NCBI GenBank assembly: GCA_001462245.1
Contig: LIUG01000149.1
Location: 468 to 44,076 of the forward strand
Length of the DNA stretch: 43,609 nt
DNA from: Candidatus Fibrimonas termitidis
Lineage (GTDB): Bacteria > Fibrobacterota > Fibrobacteria > Fibrobacterales > Fibrobacteraceae
Direction: 5' to 3'
The notes under the pieces are model-generated. The model searched no databases. It was given only the letters and a program-made list of their open reading frames with translations, and was not told where the DNA came from. Below, piece after piece: positions 1-9,873 of this stretch (positions are counted from its first letter, which is position 1; every line of letters starts with the position of its first letter). The position numbers were made by a program, and so were the translations under genes.

Positions 1-963
1 TTCAGCGGAATGAACCAGCCCGAAGATATTTCCATGAACCCAGAGTTCTGCTCCCTGTGCGGAATAACTCAAGAGGAGTTGGAAAAAAATTTTGATGTAG
101 AGATTGCTTTTTTTGCAAAAAAATACGGCAACAAGGCAGCTTACCTTGCAAGGCTCAAATCTTACTATAACGGCTATCTTTTCGCTAAAGAGGGAAATTC
201 CGTTTATAACCCTACGAGCATAATAAAGCATTTTTTGAATCAGGGGGATTTTAATCCGTTCTGGATAGACACGGGAACGCCAAGTTTTTTGGTTAATTAC
301 ATTAAAGAGCAGCCTGAGAAAATTTTGGATATAGACAGCATTGAGGTTTTCCCGGAGGCTTTTGCAAAATACAACAAAGAAAAATGGACTATCATTCCTC
401 TTTTGTATCAGAGCGGCTACCTTACAATCGCAAGCTATAACCAATCCACAAATTCGTATAAATTGAAATATCCCAATGGCGAGGTAAAGACATCTTTTGC
501 GGAATTTTTATCCGGTTATTTCGGCAATAAAGACACAATAGAGAACGGCAGCGCGAAATTAAATTTGACGGCCGCTCTTAAAAATGGTAATGTCAAGAAT
601 TTCATAAAGATTTTGGAGAGTTATCTGCAGGGAGTTGATTACAGTTTGATTGCGAGAATAAAGGAGCATTATTTTTCCTTTGCGGTGAGCAATGTTTTAA
701 GGATGCTGGGATACAATTGCAATACGGAAGTTAGAACAGCAACGGGTTCTGTGGATTGCGTTATAGAAATAGGCAAATATATATATGTTATGGAATTCAA
801 GCTGGATAAGAGCGTTGCCAGCGCATTGAAGCAAATTGACTCAAAAGGCTACGCTATTCCATACAGGCATTTATGCAATGGAAACCGCAAAAAAATCATC
901 AAACTCGGCGTTAAGTTCAGCAGCGAGAAGAAGAATATTGTGGATTGGGGAATTCAGCCTTAG
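1..963 (+). CDS. AAA-ATPase-like / PD-(D/E)XK nuclease superfamily protein (DUF1703-type), 5' truncated by window edge
   Basis: Frame is open to base 1 (ttc agc gga before the first ATG at 10). Motifs YNGYLF...VYNPTSIIKHF, LLYQSGYLTI and C-terminal YVMEFKLDK match the AAA-ATPase_like/PDDEXK_9 family. Confidence 0.8.
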   Translation, partial: FSGMNQPEDISMNPEFCSLCGITQEELEKNFDVEIAFFAKKYGNKAAYLARLKSYYNGYLFAKEGNSVYNPTSIIKHFLNQGDFNPFWIDTGTPSFLVNYIKEQPEKILDIDSIEVFPEAFAKYNKEKWTIIPLLYQSGYLTIASYNQSTNSYKLKYPNGEVKTSFAEFLSGYFGNKDTIENGSAKLNLTAALKNGNVKNFIKILESYLQGVDYSLIARIKEHYFSFAVSNVLRMLGYNCNTEVRTATGSVDCVIEIGKYIYVMEFKLDKSVASALKQIDSKGYAIPYRHLCNGNRKKIIKLGVKFSSEKKNIVDWGIQP

Positions 964-1008
964 CTGAACCCTCTGCTATAGGCTCTGACAGTTGTTTTTA
1001 AGGGACGA

Positions 1009-2745
1009 CTAATTAGACCCAATCCTGAAAACTCCGTTATTTTCCGAGTACCAAGAAACGAAATTATTTGAGGTTAACGGTTTGGCCATAAAATAGCCTT
1101 GACCTACATCGCATTTAACATTGTTTAGGTATTCATAGTCGGATAAGGTTTCTACACCCTCGGCTACGGTTTTTATATCTATTGTGTGCGCCAAATCTAT
1201 TATCGCTTTTACTATTTCCTTTGACTCCCTGTTTGCCCCAAGATTGCGAACAAAAGACTGGTCTATTTTTAAATAGTCTATCGGCAGCCTTTGCAGGTAT
1301 TGGAAAGAGGAATAGCCGGTTCCGAAATCATCTAGGTAAATTTTAATTTTGGCATCGTGAAAACGCTTGAGGCTGTCCAAAACGTGTTGAAAATCGGAAA
1401 TCAAGGAGCCTTCGGTAACCTCAATTTCCAAGCATTCCGGCGGTAAATCCTTTTCCTTTAACAAACTCAAAACCTTGTTCACAAAATTAGGCTGCAACAG
1501 GTTGTAAGTTGAAATATTAACGGCAATGTTGACGTAAATTCCGCTGCGCTGCCAGAGTTTTAACTGTAAAATAGCCTGCCTAATTACAAAATCGGTTATG
1601 TTTTCTATCAAGGTGCTCTGCTCCGCTTGCGGGATAAATAGCCCGGGCGGCACAAAACCTCTGGTCGGATGGTTCCACCTGATTAAAGCTTCCACCGAAT
1701 CTATTTTTCCCGTAGCCATATCTATTTTAGGCTGATATACCAAGAACATCCACCTGCTTCTTATAGCTAGATCTATTTCACCCAAAATATCGGTAGCTTT
1801 TGAATGTTTCGGATTTTGCGCAAGGTTAGAGGGAACATACACAACCAAGTCTTTCATCTGTTTCATGGCTGTATCGGCGGCTTCTTCTGCATAGCGAAGC
1901 GGTAGTTCGCCTTGATTTATTTCCGAAAAATCCGAAAAGCGATAAAGACCGATGTGTGAATCCGCATGTATAAAAAAACCATTGTGGAGAAAATTCTTTT
2001 TAGCTATGCCCACTAGGCTGTCTTCAAATTTTTCTTTTGTTTCAAAGTTATCTCCGTCGTTTTTTCCAAAAAAGAATGCTATTTGGTTAGAATCTATGGA
2101 GTATGTTTCTATTTCGGCTTTTGTTCTTTTAGTGAGTTCCATGCACCTGTCTTTAAATTGATTGAAAATGCTCTTTGTCACATCGTTTCCAAATGTTTCG
2201 GAGAGTATTTTTCTGTTGGATATGGTAATCACCACTATTGCAAAAAGCCCGGTTGCTTGTGCTTTTGACAATTCCGATAGTTTTTCACTGAGAGCCAGCT
2301 TGCTAGGCAACCCTGTTGAAACATCTATATGGCGAATATTTTCTTCAAAATTCAACCGTCTTTTTATGGCGGTGCTCATACCCCCAACAGCAAGGCCAAC
2401 AGCGGCAAAGCTAAAAGCCCTTACCACCCACCATGCGGAGCCGTAGCCGCTTAAATCGAGCCAAAGCGGGCTAAAGCACATGGCAACAGCAACTGCGAAA
2501 AGAAGCCCTGCCAATTCTCCGAAAAAAAACGCTGTGCAAATTATTGTTATAAGGCTCAAATTGGTCATTTCGTTTATACGAGAGCCGGAAACCATTAAAA
2601 AAATGAAAAACTGGGCAATTGCGATAAATACCCCCATTTCTATCATGGAGTGCTTATCTTGCATCAGCAAGTATTTTTTTATAATCGTTTTTACGAACAT
2701 CCTCTTGGGAATATAGTAAGTAACATTTTCTATATTACTACCCAA
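1009..2745 (-). CDS. Membrane-anchored c-di-GMP phosphodiesterase with degenerate GGDEF and intact-looking EAL domain
   Basis: N-terminal hydrophobic segments; EALIRW, EVTEGSL, DDFGTGYSS and LKIDQSF motifs; GGDEF motif not recognisable. Apparent TTG start. Confidence 0.85.
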   Translation of the reverse strand: MGSNIENVTYYIPKRMFVKTIIKKYLLMQDKHSMIEMGVFIAIAQFFIFLMVSGSRINEMTNLSLITIICTAFFFGELAGLLFAVAVAMCFSPLWLDLSGYGSAWWVVRAFSFAAVGLAVGGMSTAIKRRLNFEENIRHIDVSTGLPSKLALSEKLSELSKAQATGLFAIVVITISNRKILSETFGNDVTKSIFNQFKDRCMELTKRTKAEIETYSIDSNQIAFFFGKNDGDNFETKEKFEDSLVGIAKKNFLHNGFFIHADSHIGLYRFSDFSEINQGELPLRYAEEAADTAMKQMKDLVVYVPSNLAQNPKHSKATDILGEIDLAIRSRWMFLVYQPKIDMATGKIDSVEALIRWNHPTRGFVPPGLFIPQAEQSTLIENITDFVIRQAILQLKLWQRSGIYVNIAVNISTYNLLQPNFVNKVLSLLKEKDLPPECLEIEVTEGSLISDFQHVLDSLKRFHDAKIKIYLDDFGTGYSSFQYLQRLPIDYLKIDQSFVRNLGANRESKEIVKAIIDLAHTIDIKTVAEGVETLSDYEYLNNVKCDVGQGYFMAKPLTSNNFVSWYSENNGVFRIGSN

Positions 2746-3822
2746 ATGTCCCCTTTGCCTTTTGCTAAAAAACTCCGGTGGTTCTTTATGCGCTTCTTTT
2801 CGGCGCAGCGGTTGAGGCTTTGGTTTGAAAAAAAGAGCGGCGGCAAAAACGAAATGTTTCAGTATAAGCCCGATATTGCCAACTGCAAAAGAATTATCAT
2901 GTTTTTGCCTGAGGAACAGGATAAGTTTTTTGTCATTTTGCCTTTTGCGATTGCGCTTTCGGAAAAGCGGGACTCAAATGACTTCTTAATTGTAACGGAT
3001 GAAATCAACCGCCATATTCTAAGGGCCTTGGGTCTGGAACGGCTAGCTCTTTTTTACAACAGCCAAAATATGCTTTACGGCGAGGCGGATTTTTTTGAAC
3101 TGGAAAAAAGAATACAGGAGCAAAAATGGGATTTATGCGTCTTTTTGCAGGAAAATGCATGGCTTCCCTTTCTTTACTTGGCTAGAATGACCCGTGCACC
3201 CTATCGCATGGGCATAAAGCAGGAATTTCCGTTTTTAAACATAGCTCTGCAAAACTCTTCGAATAGGGAAAATATCTATGCGAACAGAAGTTTTCTCTAC
3301 AAAACATTTTTCATAGAGCCTGAAAAAGCGAAAAACAAGAGCATTCAAGTCACGCTAAAAAACGAGAAGCCGGGCTTAAATTCAAAACTCTCTACGCTAA
3401 ACACCTTATTGCTGAATCTAGAGCCGCCTGTTGAAGGTGAACCTTGGTCGGACAATGAGGTTTTCATGATTTGCAAATCATTTCAGCCCAGATGGCGTTT
3501 GATAACCACTGCCGCAACAAACAAGCAACTTGAACCCTACGCCAAAGTTATGGAAGAGCTTGAGATGCGAAGCAGCACTGTTCTCTTGCATTCCGAATCC
3601 ATATTCAGTATGCTAAGGCAATACCCTGCTATAATAACCCTCAACTCCATGCATTCTCATCTGTTTTTGAATTTGAGCACCATAAAAATCCTTATGCTTG
3701 AACAGAATGAGGATTACGAAATTCCCAACGATCAAAGAATGCTGAAATTCAGCAGGCAGGGGAATTACTATTCATTTGCTAGGTTAGTCGCAGATTTTTT
3801 GAAAGAACCGGCTGGCAAATGA
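2746..3822 (+). CDS. Glycosyltransferase family 9 / heptosyltransferase-like protein
   Basis: ATG at 2746 gives MSPLPFAKKLRWFFMR. GT9-like layout (IIMFLPEEQDKFFVILPFAIALSEK... MTRAPYRMGI...). Overlaps ispH by 4 nt. Confidence 0.55.
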   Translation: MSPLPFAKKLRWFFMRFFSAQRLRLWFEKKSGGKNEMFQYKPDIANCKRIIMFLPEEQDKFFVILPFAIALSEKRDSNDFLIVTDEINRHILRALGLERLALFYNSQNMLYGEADFFELEKRIQEQKWDLCVFLQENAWLPFLYLARMTRAPYRMGIKQEFPFLNIALQNSSNRENIYANRSFLYKTFFIEPEKAKNKSIQVTLKNEKPGLNSKLSTLNTLLLNLEPPVEGEPWSDNEVFMICKSFQPRWRLITTAATNKQLEPYAKVMEELEMRSSTVLLHSESIFSMLRQYPAIITLNSMHSHLFLNLSTIKILMLEQNEDYEIPNDQRMLKFSRQGNYYSFARLVADFLKEPAGK

Positions 3823-4745
3823 AATGTTTTTTGGCAAAACCAAGAGGCTTTTGCGCCGGCGTTGAGCGTGCTATTTTAATGGTTGAAAAATCCATAAAAA
3901 AATTCGGCAAGCCGGTTTATGTTCGGCACGAGATAGTGCATAATCGTTTTGTTGTGAACAATCTGCAAAAAATCGGAGCTATATTCGTTGAGAATTTATC
4001 GGAAATACCGGAAAAGTCCGTTGTTATATTTTCTGCGCACGGCGTGAGCAAAGATATTTACGAAAAAGCAAAGAGCTTGCAGTTGAAAGTCATAGACGCA
4101 ACCTGCCCAATTGTAAAATCCGTTCACAGGAGCGCAATCAGGTATGCAAATTCGGGATGTTCCGTAATTTTAATAGGCCATCAAGGACATGCGGAAATAG
4201 ACGGTACTTTGGGGCAGCTTCCGGTTGGCAAAATGCATCTCATAAGTTCTGTGGAAGAAGTTCAAAAACTGCCCGCTATGGAAAAATATGTTGCATACCT
4301 TACGCAAACCACTTTATCCACCGAAGAAACCGCAGATATAATATCGGCGTTAAAAAAGATATACCCTAATATACAAGGTCCGAAAACGGGAAATGTTTGC
4401 TATGCCACTACTAATAGGCAAAGCGCAGTTCGTTCCATATGCAAAGATGTGGATTTGCTCCTTATAGTCGGTTCTCAAAATTCAAGCAACTCAAACCGTT
4501 TGAAAGAACTTGGAGAGGAGCGAGGGGTTAAAAGCTTTTTGATAGATTCCGCAGAAGATTTAAGCAAAGATATGTTTGCCGGTGTGAATTCCGTAGGAAT
4601 ATCAAGCGGCGCAAGCGCTCCGGAATATTTGGTTCTGGAAATTATAGAATGGCTAAAGATGCATTTTAGCATTGAAAAGATTATAGAAGAGCAAATAGTA
4701 AAAGAAGTGACAAAATTCCCCCTGCCTGCCGAGCTGGAGTGGTAA
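3819..4745 (+). CDS. ispH: 4-hydroxy-3-methylbut-2-enyl diphosphate reductase
   Basis: MKCFLAKPRGFCAGVERAI, YVRHEIVHN, FSAHGVS, DATCPIV and SGASAPE are IspH/LytB signatures. Confidence 0.97.
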   Translation: MKCFLAKPRGFCAGVERAILMVEKSIKKFGKPVYVRHEIVHNRFVVNNLQKIGAIFVENLSEIPEKSVVIFSAHGVSKDIYEKAKSLQLKVIDATCPIVKSVHRSAIRYANSGCSVILIGHQGHAEIDGTLGQLPVGKMHLISSVEEVQKLPAMEKYVAYLTQTTLSTEETADIISALKKIYPNIQGPKTGNVCYATTNRQSAVRSICKDVDLLLIVGSQNSSNSNRLKELGEERGVKSFLIDSAEDLSKDMFAGVNSVGISSGASAPEYLVLEIIEWLKMHFSIEKIIEEQIVKEVTKFPLPAELEW

Positions 4746-4767
4746 GCTCAACCTGCCTAACAATGCC

Positions 4768-4796
4768 TTGGCAGGCACGGAAATTTTTTCTACATT
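4768..4796 (+). promoter_or_regulatory. Sigma70-like promoter TTGGCA-N17-TACATT
   Basis: -35 at 4768-4773, -10 at 4791-4796, 17-nt spacer; followed 7 nt later by ATGATGATG. Confidence 0.6.
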
Positions 4797-4803
4797 TAAA
4801 AGT

Positions 4804-4866
4804 ATGATGATGTACAATACCCGAAATACAGGAGCTTGCGGTGCAGGCTATGCCTGTTGCTTATGA
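4804..4866 (+). CDS. Leaderless 20-aa short ORF MMMYNTRNTGACGAGYACCL (type 2 sORF, copy D)
   Basis: Starts 7 nt after the -10 box. Peptide and nucleotide similarity to the sORF at 40036-40095 in the same promoter architecture. Confidence 0.5.
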   Translation: MMMYNTRNTGACGAGYACCL

Positions 4867-4962
4867 CATAAATGTTAACAATGTCATCAAATTAAATGTA
4901 TATTCTGCTCCGTTTTTTCCACACATAAGTCCAAAATTCCCAATTAAATCAAGGAGTTCGTT

Positions 4963-7794
4963 ATGAACAAGTTCAGAATAGTGCTTAAAACACTGTTCCT
5001 TGCCTCGGCTTTTGTCATAAACGCATTTGCAGAGGACAAGGATACGGCATTTGTGCCGTTCATGGTTAACGTTGACGCTGTTGCCACGGCACGGCTTGAC
5101 GGTGTTGGTAAGTTTGAAAAGCAGGTGAGGGCGGGTTATATAGATACCCTGCTCATTATCACTGAAGGAGACCCCTCTTTGACGAGGCCGGGCAAGACGC
5201 CAAATCCGGTGATAATGCATAGCTCCCGAGGGAGAATATCATTGGAGTTGTCCCAGCAGTTGTACAGGAGTGCGGATATTGCTTTGTATTCGCTGAACGG
5301 TAAGCAGGTTTTGCGTGGCAGCGGTGAACACCCTAACCTTGCTATGGGTGTTTATTTGCTTTCGGTGAGAGGGGAAAATGGGAGTGCTTTTACTGCCCGC
5401 TTTGCCCATAGCGGCGGCGAATTGAATATTGATGTGGGGTTTGGGAATGGGAATTCCGGTTCGTTGCTGGAGAAGCCGATTCCTGGGAATTGGACAATAA
5501 CTGTTTCGGCAGAGGGGTATTTGGATACCTTGTATGTGTTTTTTCCTGAGACGGGGCGGGGGAGTACCGAGATCCAGGAGATAACTTTAATTCCCATTAC
5601 ACTTGCTTGCGCCGCAGTGCCGGCCTCTGGCAATGTAACTCAGCCAATAACCCCGCCCGCTTTGACTTGCAACAACGGCGCAACAGCAACAGGCATAAGC
5701 TGGCTTGGGTCACCTGCTATCAATTGGAGCAATCCCAAAGACGGAACATACAGCAGTATAAGCGCAAAGGCAACTTGCGGTACAACGGCTAATTTAACAG
5801 CTTCCTGCCTCGGTACATTGACGGTGCAACCTACAGTTTCTTGCAGCATGGCCAGCACTGGATATGAAGGCACTGCAATAACTCAGCCTGTGATTTCTTG
5901 CAGTAATGGCTCTACACCTTCCGATATTGTTTTCAGTGGCATTTTACCTAGTTGGGATAATCCTGCAACAGGAAGTTATACGGTGTTTGCGGAAGCAGAC
6001 TGTGGACTGGGAGCTTTGCCGGCAGTTTCTTGCGGTACGTTGACTGTTAATGAGGTTACGCTCACTTGTGCTGCGGTGCCATCTTCCGGCTATGCAACCA
6101 AGCCAATAACCCCCCCTGCCTTGACTTGCAATAATGGAAAAACTGCAACCGACATAAGCTGGCCTATTGATTGGGACAATCCTGAAGACGGAGCATACAG
6201 CAATATAAATGTAACCGCAACTTGTGGCACGGCGAGCAGCTTAACTACTAATTGCAACGGCACATTGACAGTGCAACCTATTGTTTCTTGCAACATGGCC
6301 GGTATTGGATATGATGGCACGGCAATAACTCGTCCTGCGGTTTCTTGCCGTGATGGCTCGGAGCCTTCCGGCGTTGTTTTCAGCGGCACTTTGCCGGATT
6401 GGGACAACCCTGCCGTAGGAAGTTATGAAGTGTTTGCGGAAGCCGATTGCGGATTTGGAGCTTCGCCTGCAATTTTTTGTGGTACACTGACGGTTAATGA
6501 GGTTGTACTAACCTGCGGCAAAGCACCGGCGAGCGGAATTTCTGATATCGCAATAACCCCACCCGCCTTGACCTGCAATAATGGAAAAACACCAACTAAT
6601 ACAGAGTGGTCGGAAAGTACCCCGGATTGGAACAATCCCGTGCATGGTATATACAGCAATATAAGCGTAACTGCTGATTGTGGCACATCAAGCGGTTTAA
6701 CGGCCAATTGCAATGGCTCGCTGACGGTTAACCCGGCTATGCTCACTTGTGACACTGTACCGGCGAGCGGAATTTCTCATCTTTATGTAACTCGACCCGC
6801 CTTGACCTGCAACAATGGAAAAACAGCAACCAATGCAATTTGGACAAATGCGCCGACTTGGGGCAATCCTGCACATGGTACATACAGCAATATAAGCGTA
6901 ACAGCAGATTGCGGTACATCAAGCGGTTTAACAGCAAATTGCAGCGGTTCATTGACGGTTACGGCTACGCTTAACTGCGGTAACGTACCGACAAGCGGAC
7001 TTATCGGCGCTGCGATTGCCTCACCCGCCTTGACCTGTAACAATGGAACAACACCAGCCAATACAGCTTGGTCGGCAAACGCCCCGGATTGGAGCAATCC
7101 TGCTGATGGCATATACAGCAATATAAGTGTAACAGCGGATTGTGGCACATCAGTCGGTTTGACAGCTAACTGCAGTGGTACATTGGACATCTCTTCGATA
7201 GAATACGGTTCATTGAACGACAGCCGAGACAATCAGACCTATAAAACCGTTGTAATAGGCACGCAAACATGGATGGCTGAGAATTTGAACTACTCCGCTC
7301 CAAATGGCGTTGGAATGTGCTATGGCGACCTTACCGGTGGCGATAGCCAAGGCAACTGCGCAAAATACGGCAGGCTTTACAGTTGGTTACAGGCCATGTA
7401 TTGCAACTCAAATGGCTGCAACACAACACAAACAATACAGCCAAAGCACAGGGGCATTTGCCCTTCCGGCTGGCATTTGCCAAACGTCACAGACTGGAGC
7501 GTACTAGAAAAATATATCGGCGGAAATAGCTATGATGGATACAAGCTGAAAGCAAGAAGTGGCTGGAACGACCGAAATGGTACGAACAATTACGGCTTTT
7601 CGGCTCTCCCAGGCGGTATGGGCAGTTCGTATGGCAGTTTCAGTGGTGTCGGCAAAAACGGCTATTGGTGGAATAGTAGCCTTGGTACCAGTAATGAAGG
7701 CTACTACTATTATAGACTCAGTGCCGACGACAATATTCTCTATTCGAACCGTAGTGCAACTGTCGATGCCTCGGTTCGTTGCGTTAAAGATTAA
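4963..7794 (+). CDS. Secreted FISUMP-domain protein with seven Cys-rich repeats
   Basis: Signal peptide MNKFRIVLKTLFLASAFVINAFA; repeats of the type LTCxxVPASG...PPALTCNNG...GTLTV; C-terminus TYKTVVIGTQTWMAENLNY...CPSGWHLP...VRCVKD is FISUMP (TIGR02145). Confidence 0.9.
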   Translation: MNKFRIVLKTLFLASAFVINAFAEDKDTAFVPFMVNVDAVATARLDGVGKFEKQVRAGYIDTLLIITEGDPSLTRPGKTPNPVIMHSSRGRISLELSQQLYRSADIALYSLNGKQVLRGSGEHPNLAMGVYLLSVRGENGSAFTARFAHSGGELNIDVGFGNGNSGSLLEKPIPGNWTITVSAEGYLDTLYVFFPETGRGSTEIQEITLIPITLACAAVPASGNVTQPITPPALTCNNGATATGISWLGSPAINWSNPKDGTYSSISAKATCGTTANLTASCLGTLTVQPTVSCSMASTGYEGTAITQPVISCSNGSTPSDIVFSGILPSWDNPATGSYTVFAEADCGLGALPAVSCGTLTVNEVTLTCAAVPSSGYATKPITPPALTCNNGKTATDISWPIDWDNPEDGAYSNINVTATCGTASSLTTNCNGTLTVQPIVSCNMAGIGYDGTAITRPAVSCRDGSEPSGVVFSGTLPDWDNPAVGSYEVFAEADCGFGASPAIFCGTLTVNEVVLTCGKAPASGISDIAITPPALTCNNGKTPTNTEWSESTPDWNNPVHGIYSNISVTADCGTSSGLTANCNGSLTVNPAMLTCDTVPASGISHLYVTRPALTCNNGKTATNAIWTNAPTWGNPAHGTYSNISVTADCGTSSGLTANCSGSLTVTATLNCGNVPTSGLIGAAIASPALTCNNGTTPANTAWSANAPDWSNPADGIYSNISVTADCGTSVGLTANCSGTLDISSIEYGSLNDSRDNQTYKTVVIGTQTWMAENLNYSAPNGVGMCYGDLTGGDSQGNCAKYGRLYSWLQAMYCNSNGCNTTQTIQPKHRGICPSGWHLPNVTDWSVLEKYIGGNSYDGYKLKARSGWNDRNGTNNYGFSALPGGMGSSYGSFSGVGKNGYWWNSSLGTSNEGYYYYRLSADDNILYSNRSATVDASVRCVKD
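5590..7190 (+). repeat. Intragenic tandem domain repeats (order A-B-A-B-A-A-A)
   Basis: Repeat type A (LTC..VPASG...PALTCNNG..., about 70 aa) alternates with type B (VSC.MA..GY.GTAI...), seen in the ORF translation. Confidence 0.85.
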
Positions 7795-7826
7795 GAGCTG
7801 TGCCACGGTGGCACGAACTTGCCAAA

Positions 7827-7857
7827 CTCTAACTTTTCCCAGGGTTTGGCAGGGTAA
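7827..7857. terminator. Inverted repeat downstream of FISUMP gene (possible terminator, no U-tract)
   Basis: tgccaaac...gtttggca, 8-bp perfect arms, preceded by gtgccacggtggcac. No clear T-run, so termination is uncertain. Confidence 0.35.
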
Positions 7858-7878
7858 ACTGGACCAGGGGAAATAGGA

Positions 7879-8850
7879 GTGAGGAAAATGAAGTTGAATG
7901 TAGAGATTAAAGATAGTAATGGAGGTATAAATCGTACCTATGAATTATCCAAGCCTGCCTTTGTGAAGCATTCGGCTTTGTCTGGTTGTTATTTTCTATT
8001 AAATGAGCAGGAATTTTTTAAATGTATATTTAGATGTATAGGTATATTTTTTTATTATGGCTATTATTTGCAAAAGAAAACATTCGATAATGTTAGTTTT
8101 TCTAATCCCAAAGATTATATTTATGACCCAACAGAAAAATCACACTTTTCAAATCTTGCAGGAAAAGCAATTGCTGATTTTCTTTCAAAAAGAATAGATA
8201 AAAGTATATTTACTGTTAACTATGAAGCCGCAATGAAAGTAATGGGGTTATCTATGAAGAAAGAAAAGCGCCCTGATTTATTAGCATTTTCTAAAAATAA
8301 TATGTTCGCTATAGAAGCAAAGGGGTATTCTGCTGGAAGTATAACTAAAGAAGATATGGAAGTTTATGTGAAACAATCTCAATCCAGCAAAATCTCTGTT
8401 GACTTTTGCGTTGCTTCTGTTTCTTATCATTTATATAAAGAAATTAAATGCAAATATCATAAGAATCCATCTTCCGATAAAAATTCTAATAATGGCGAAA
8501 GGCAACATATATTAAAAGAGTTAAGTAAAAGTTATTACTCGGAATTTTTAAAACTTGTTAAAGAACATAAACTTTATAAGATAGGAAAAGAGGAATTTTA
8601 TAAAATAGATTTATCGTATGAATATTTTGAAAGATACTTTAGTGAACTTCCGTTAAAAATTTGTTTGAGAGAAATTTTAAATTTCTGTAAGCCAAAATTA
8701 ATTATTCCAAAAGATATTGAGAAATATGCAGAAAAAGGTTTAACTGACGATGTGGCACCATTTGAATTTGAGAGCAATGATAATACTAACAACGGGAATA
8801 TCTACATTGATAATGATAGAATTGGAATAGAATTAAATTGCGATAAATAG
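7879..8850 (+). CDS. Putative PD-(D/E)XK-like nuclease / restriction-like protein
   Basis: KRPDLLAFSKNNMFAIEAKG resembles the D...ExK core; otherwise unrecognised; AT-rich. Confidence 0.5.
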   Translation: MRKMKLNVEIKDSNGGINRTYELSKPAFVKHSALSGCYFLLNEQEFFKCIFRCIGIFFYYGYYLQKKTFDNVSFSNPKDYIYDPTEKSHFSNLAGKAIADFLSKRIDKSIFTVNYEAAMKVMGLSMKKEKRPDLLAFSKNNMFAIEAKGYSAGSITKEDMEVYVKQSQSSKISVDFCVASVSYHLYKEIKCKYHKNPSSDKNSNNGERQHILKELSKSYYSEFLKLVKEHKLYKIGKEEFYKIDLSYEYFERYFSELPLKICLREILNFCKPKLIIPKDIEKYAEKGLTDDVAPFEFESNDNTNNGNIYIDNDRIGIELNCDK

Positions 8851-8937
8851 GAAGAATTTTTTCATGCGTGATCTAAAGTACGGTGCCCATACCGGCGACG
8901 AGCTTGCTGTTCCTATGTATAAGTATGGGTCTTGCAT

Positions 8938-9099
8938 TTATTTCATTTTATATTTAACGTTTAAAGATTTTTCAATATCCGCCAATGTAAGCTCTCCGCA
9001 AATTTCTTTTTTTGCCATTTCTACAAAATCATCCGTAGGTTTTAAACCATCAACCTTGATTAAGCCAAAAGCATAATTCCAAGCCTTTTCTTTATTCAT
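8938..9099 (-). CDS. VbhA-like antitoxin-domain small protein
   Basis: MNKEKAWNYAFGLIKVDGLKPTDDFVEMAKKEICGELTLADIEKSLNVKYKMK fits the VbhA pattern (A...leGl.p......ey..G.it..e). Start re-set to the internal ATG at 9099. Confidence 0.6.
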   Translation of the reverse strand: MNKEKAWNYAFGLIKVDGLKPTDDFVEMAKKEICGELTLADIEKSLNVKYKMK

Positions 9100-9155
9100 A
9101 ATCACCTCAAAACCGCCCCCTCGCCCCCAACACACGCCAAATCATCTACGGCGGG

Positions 9156-9191
9156 ATATTGATTTTTATGATGTTCAGGTGTAGCAAGTAA
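9156..9191 (-). repeat. 36-nt direct repeat, copy 1
   Basis: atattgatttttatgatgttcaggtgtagcaagtaa; 31/36 identical to 9874-9909, with an identical 20-nt core. Confidence 0.8.
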
Positions 9192-9218
9192 TGGTTAACT
9201 TAATGTTTGGGTTTGGGC

Positions 9219-9857
9219 TTATTTTGTGGCGAAATATGGCAGATTTTGCTTTCTTGCCTTTTCTTGCAACATTTGTGAACTTTCCGTTGTTTTGTTATTC
9301 TTTTCCGAAAAAAAATCTATATTATGGGTAGGGAGGCTAGATGCGGGGTTCGAGCTGGATTTTAATCTTGTTTCGTTCAAAATACCTTCTAGCTTCCCTA
9401 ATTCTATAAGCTCTACACTATAAATTCTTTTGCCTTGCTCTGTTGCTTCCTTTACGGTTATATAAGCGGCATTGTTTCCAAATAACAGGGCAACAAACCT
9501 GTGCATAGCCACTACGTTAGGGTCATTGTTCCTATCGGCGTGAATCAAGACTTTGACAGAGTTTCTAAATAAATTGTCAATGTCAGAAGCTATGGCGAAA
9601 TGTTGTGCGGCGGCAAACCCATTATTTACGGATTTTTTAACAGATGTCTCTGATACTAATTTGTTAACGGAGTTCTTGCTTAACCTAGCTTCTTCCCCGT
9701 CTCTGCTTTTTATTAAAATCGATTCATTGCCATTGTCTTTAATCAACTCAATCAGTTTTAACGCCGCCTCTTTGCGGTTCATTCCCTTCCGATACATATC
9801 AGCTTTCTCTTCCGATACATTCGCCAAGATTCCTTCAAAAATATTTTCCAAATTCAT
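9219..9857 (-). CDS. LPD3/PBECR-like (polyvalent-protein / barnase-fold-associated) domain protein
   Basis: SVKVLIHADRNNDPNVVAMHRFVALLFGNNAAYITVKEATEQGKRIYSVELIELGKLEG resembles domains of phage/MGE polyvalent proteins. Confidence 0.45.
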   Translation of the reverse strand: MNLENIFEGILANVSEEKADMYRKGMNRKEAALKLIELIKDNGNESILIKSRDGEEARLSKNSVNKLVSETSVKKSVNNGFAAAQHFAIASDIDNLFRNSVKVLIHADRNNDPNVVAMHRFVALLFGNNAAYITVKEATEQGKRIYSVELIELGKLEGILNETRLKSSSNPASSLPTHNIDFFSEKNNKTTESSQMLQEKARKQNLPYFATK

Positions 9858-9873
9858 TTTTCTTGAATTTAGA

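Noticed and set aside
4841-4964. GTG-started 40-aa ORF with an AGGAG SD, ending in a TGA overlapping the FISUMP ATG
   Set aside because: Tempting as a coupled leader, but the equivalent frame at the second copy (near 40050) stops after 11 codons, so it is not conserved.
5640-7232. Minus-strand ORFs 5640-5873, 6090-6407, 6423-6755, 6743-6952 and 6783-7232, which resemble one another
   Set aside because: Shadow ORFs opposite the repeated domains of the FISUMP gene. Their similarity follows from the sense-strand repeats.
7827-7857. Strong intrinsic terminator after FISUMP
   Set aside because: Inverted repeat is real but lacks a following U-tract; kept only as a low-confidence feature.
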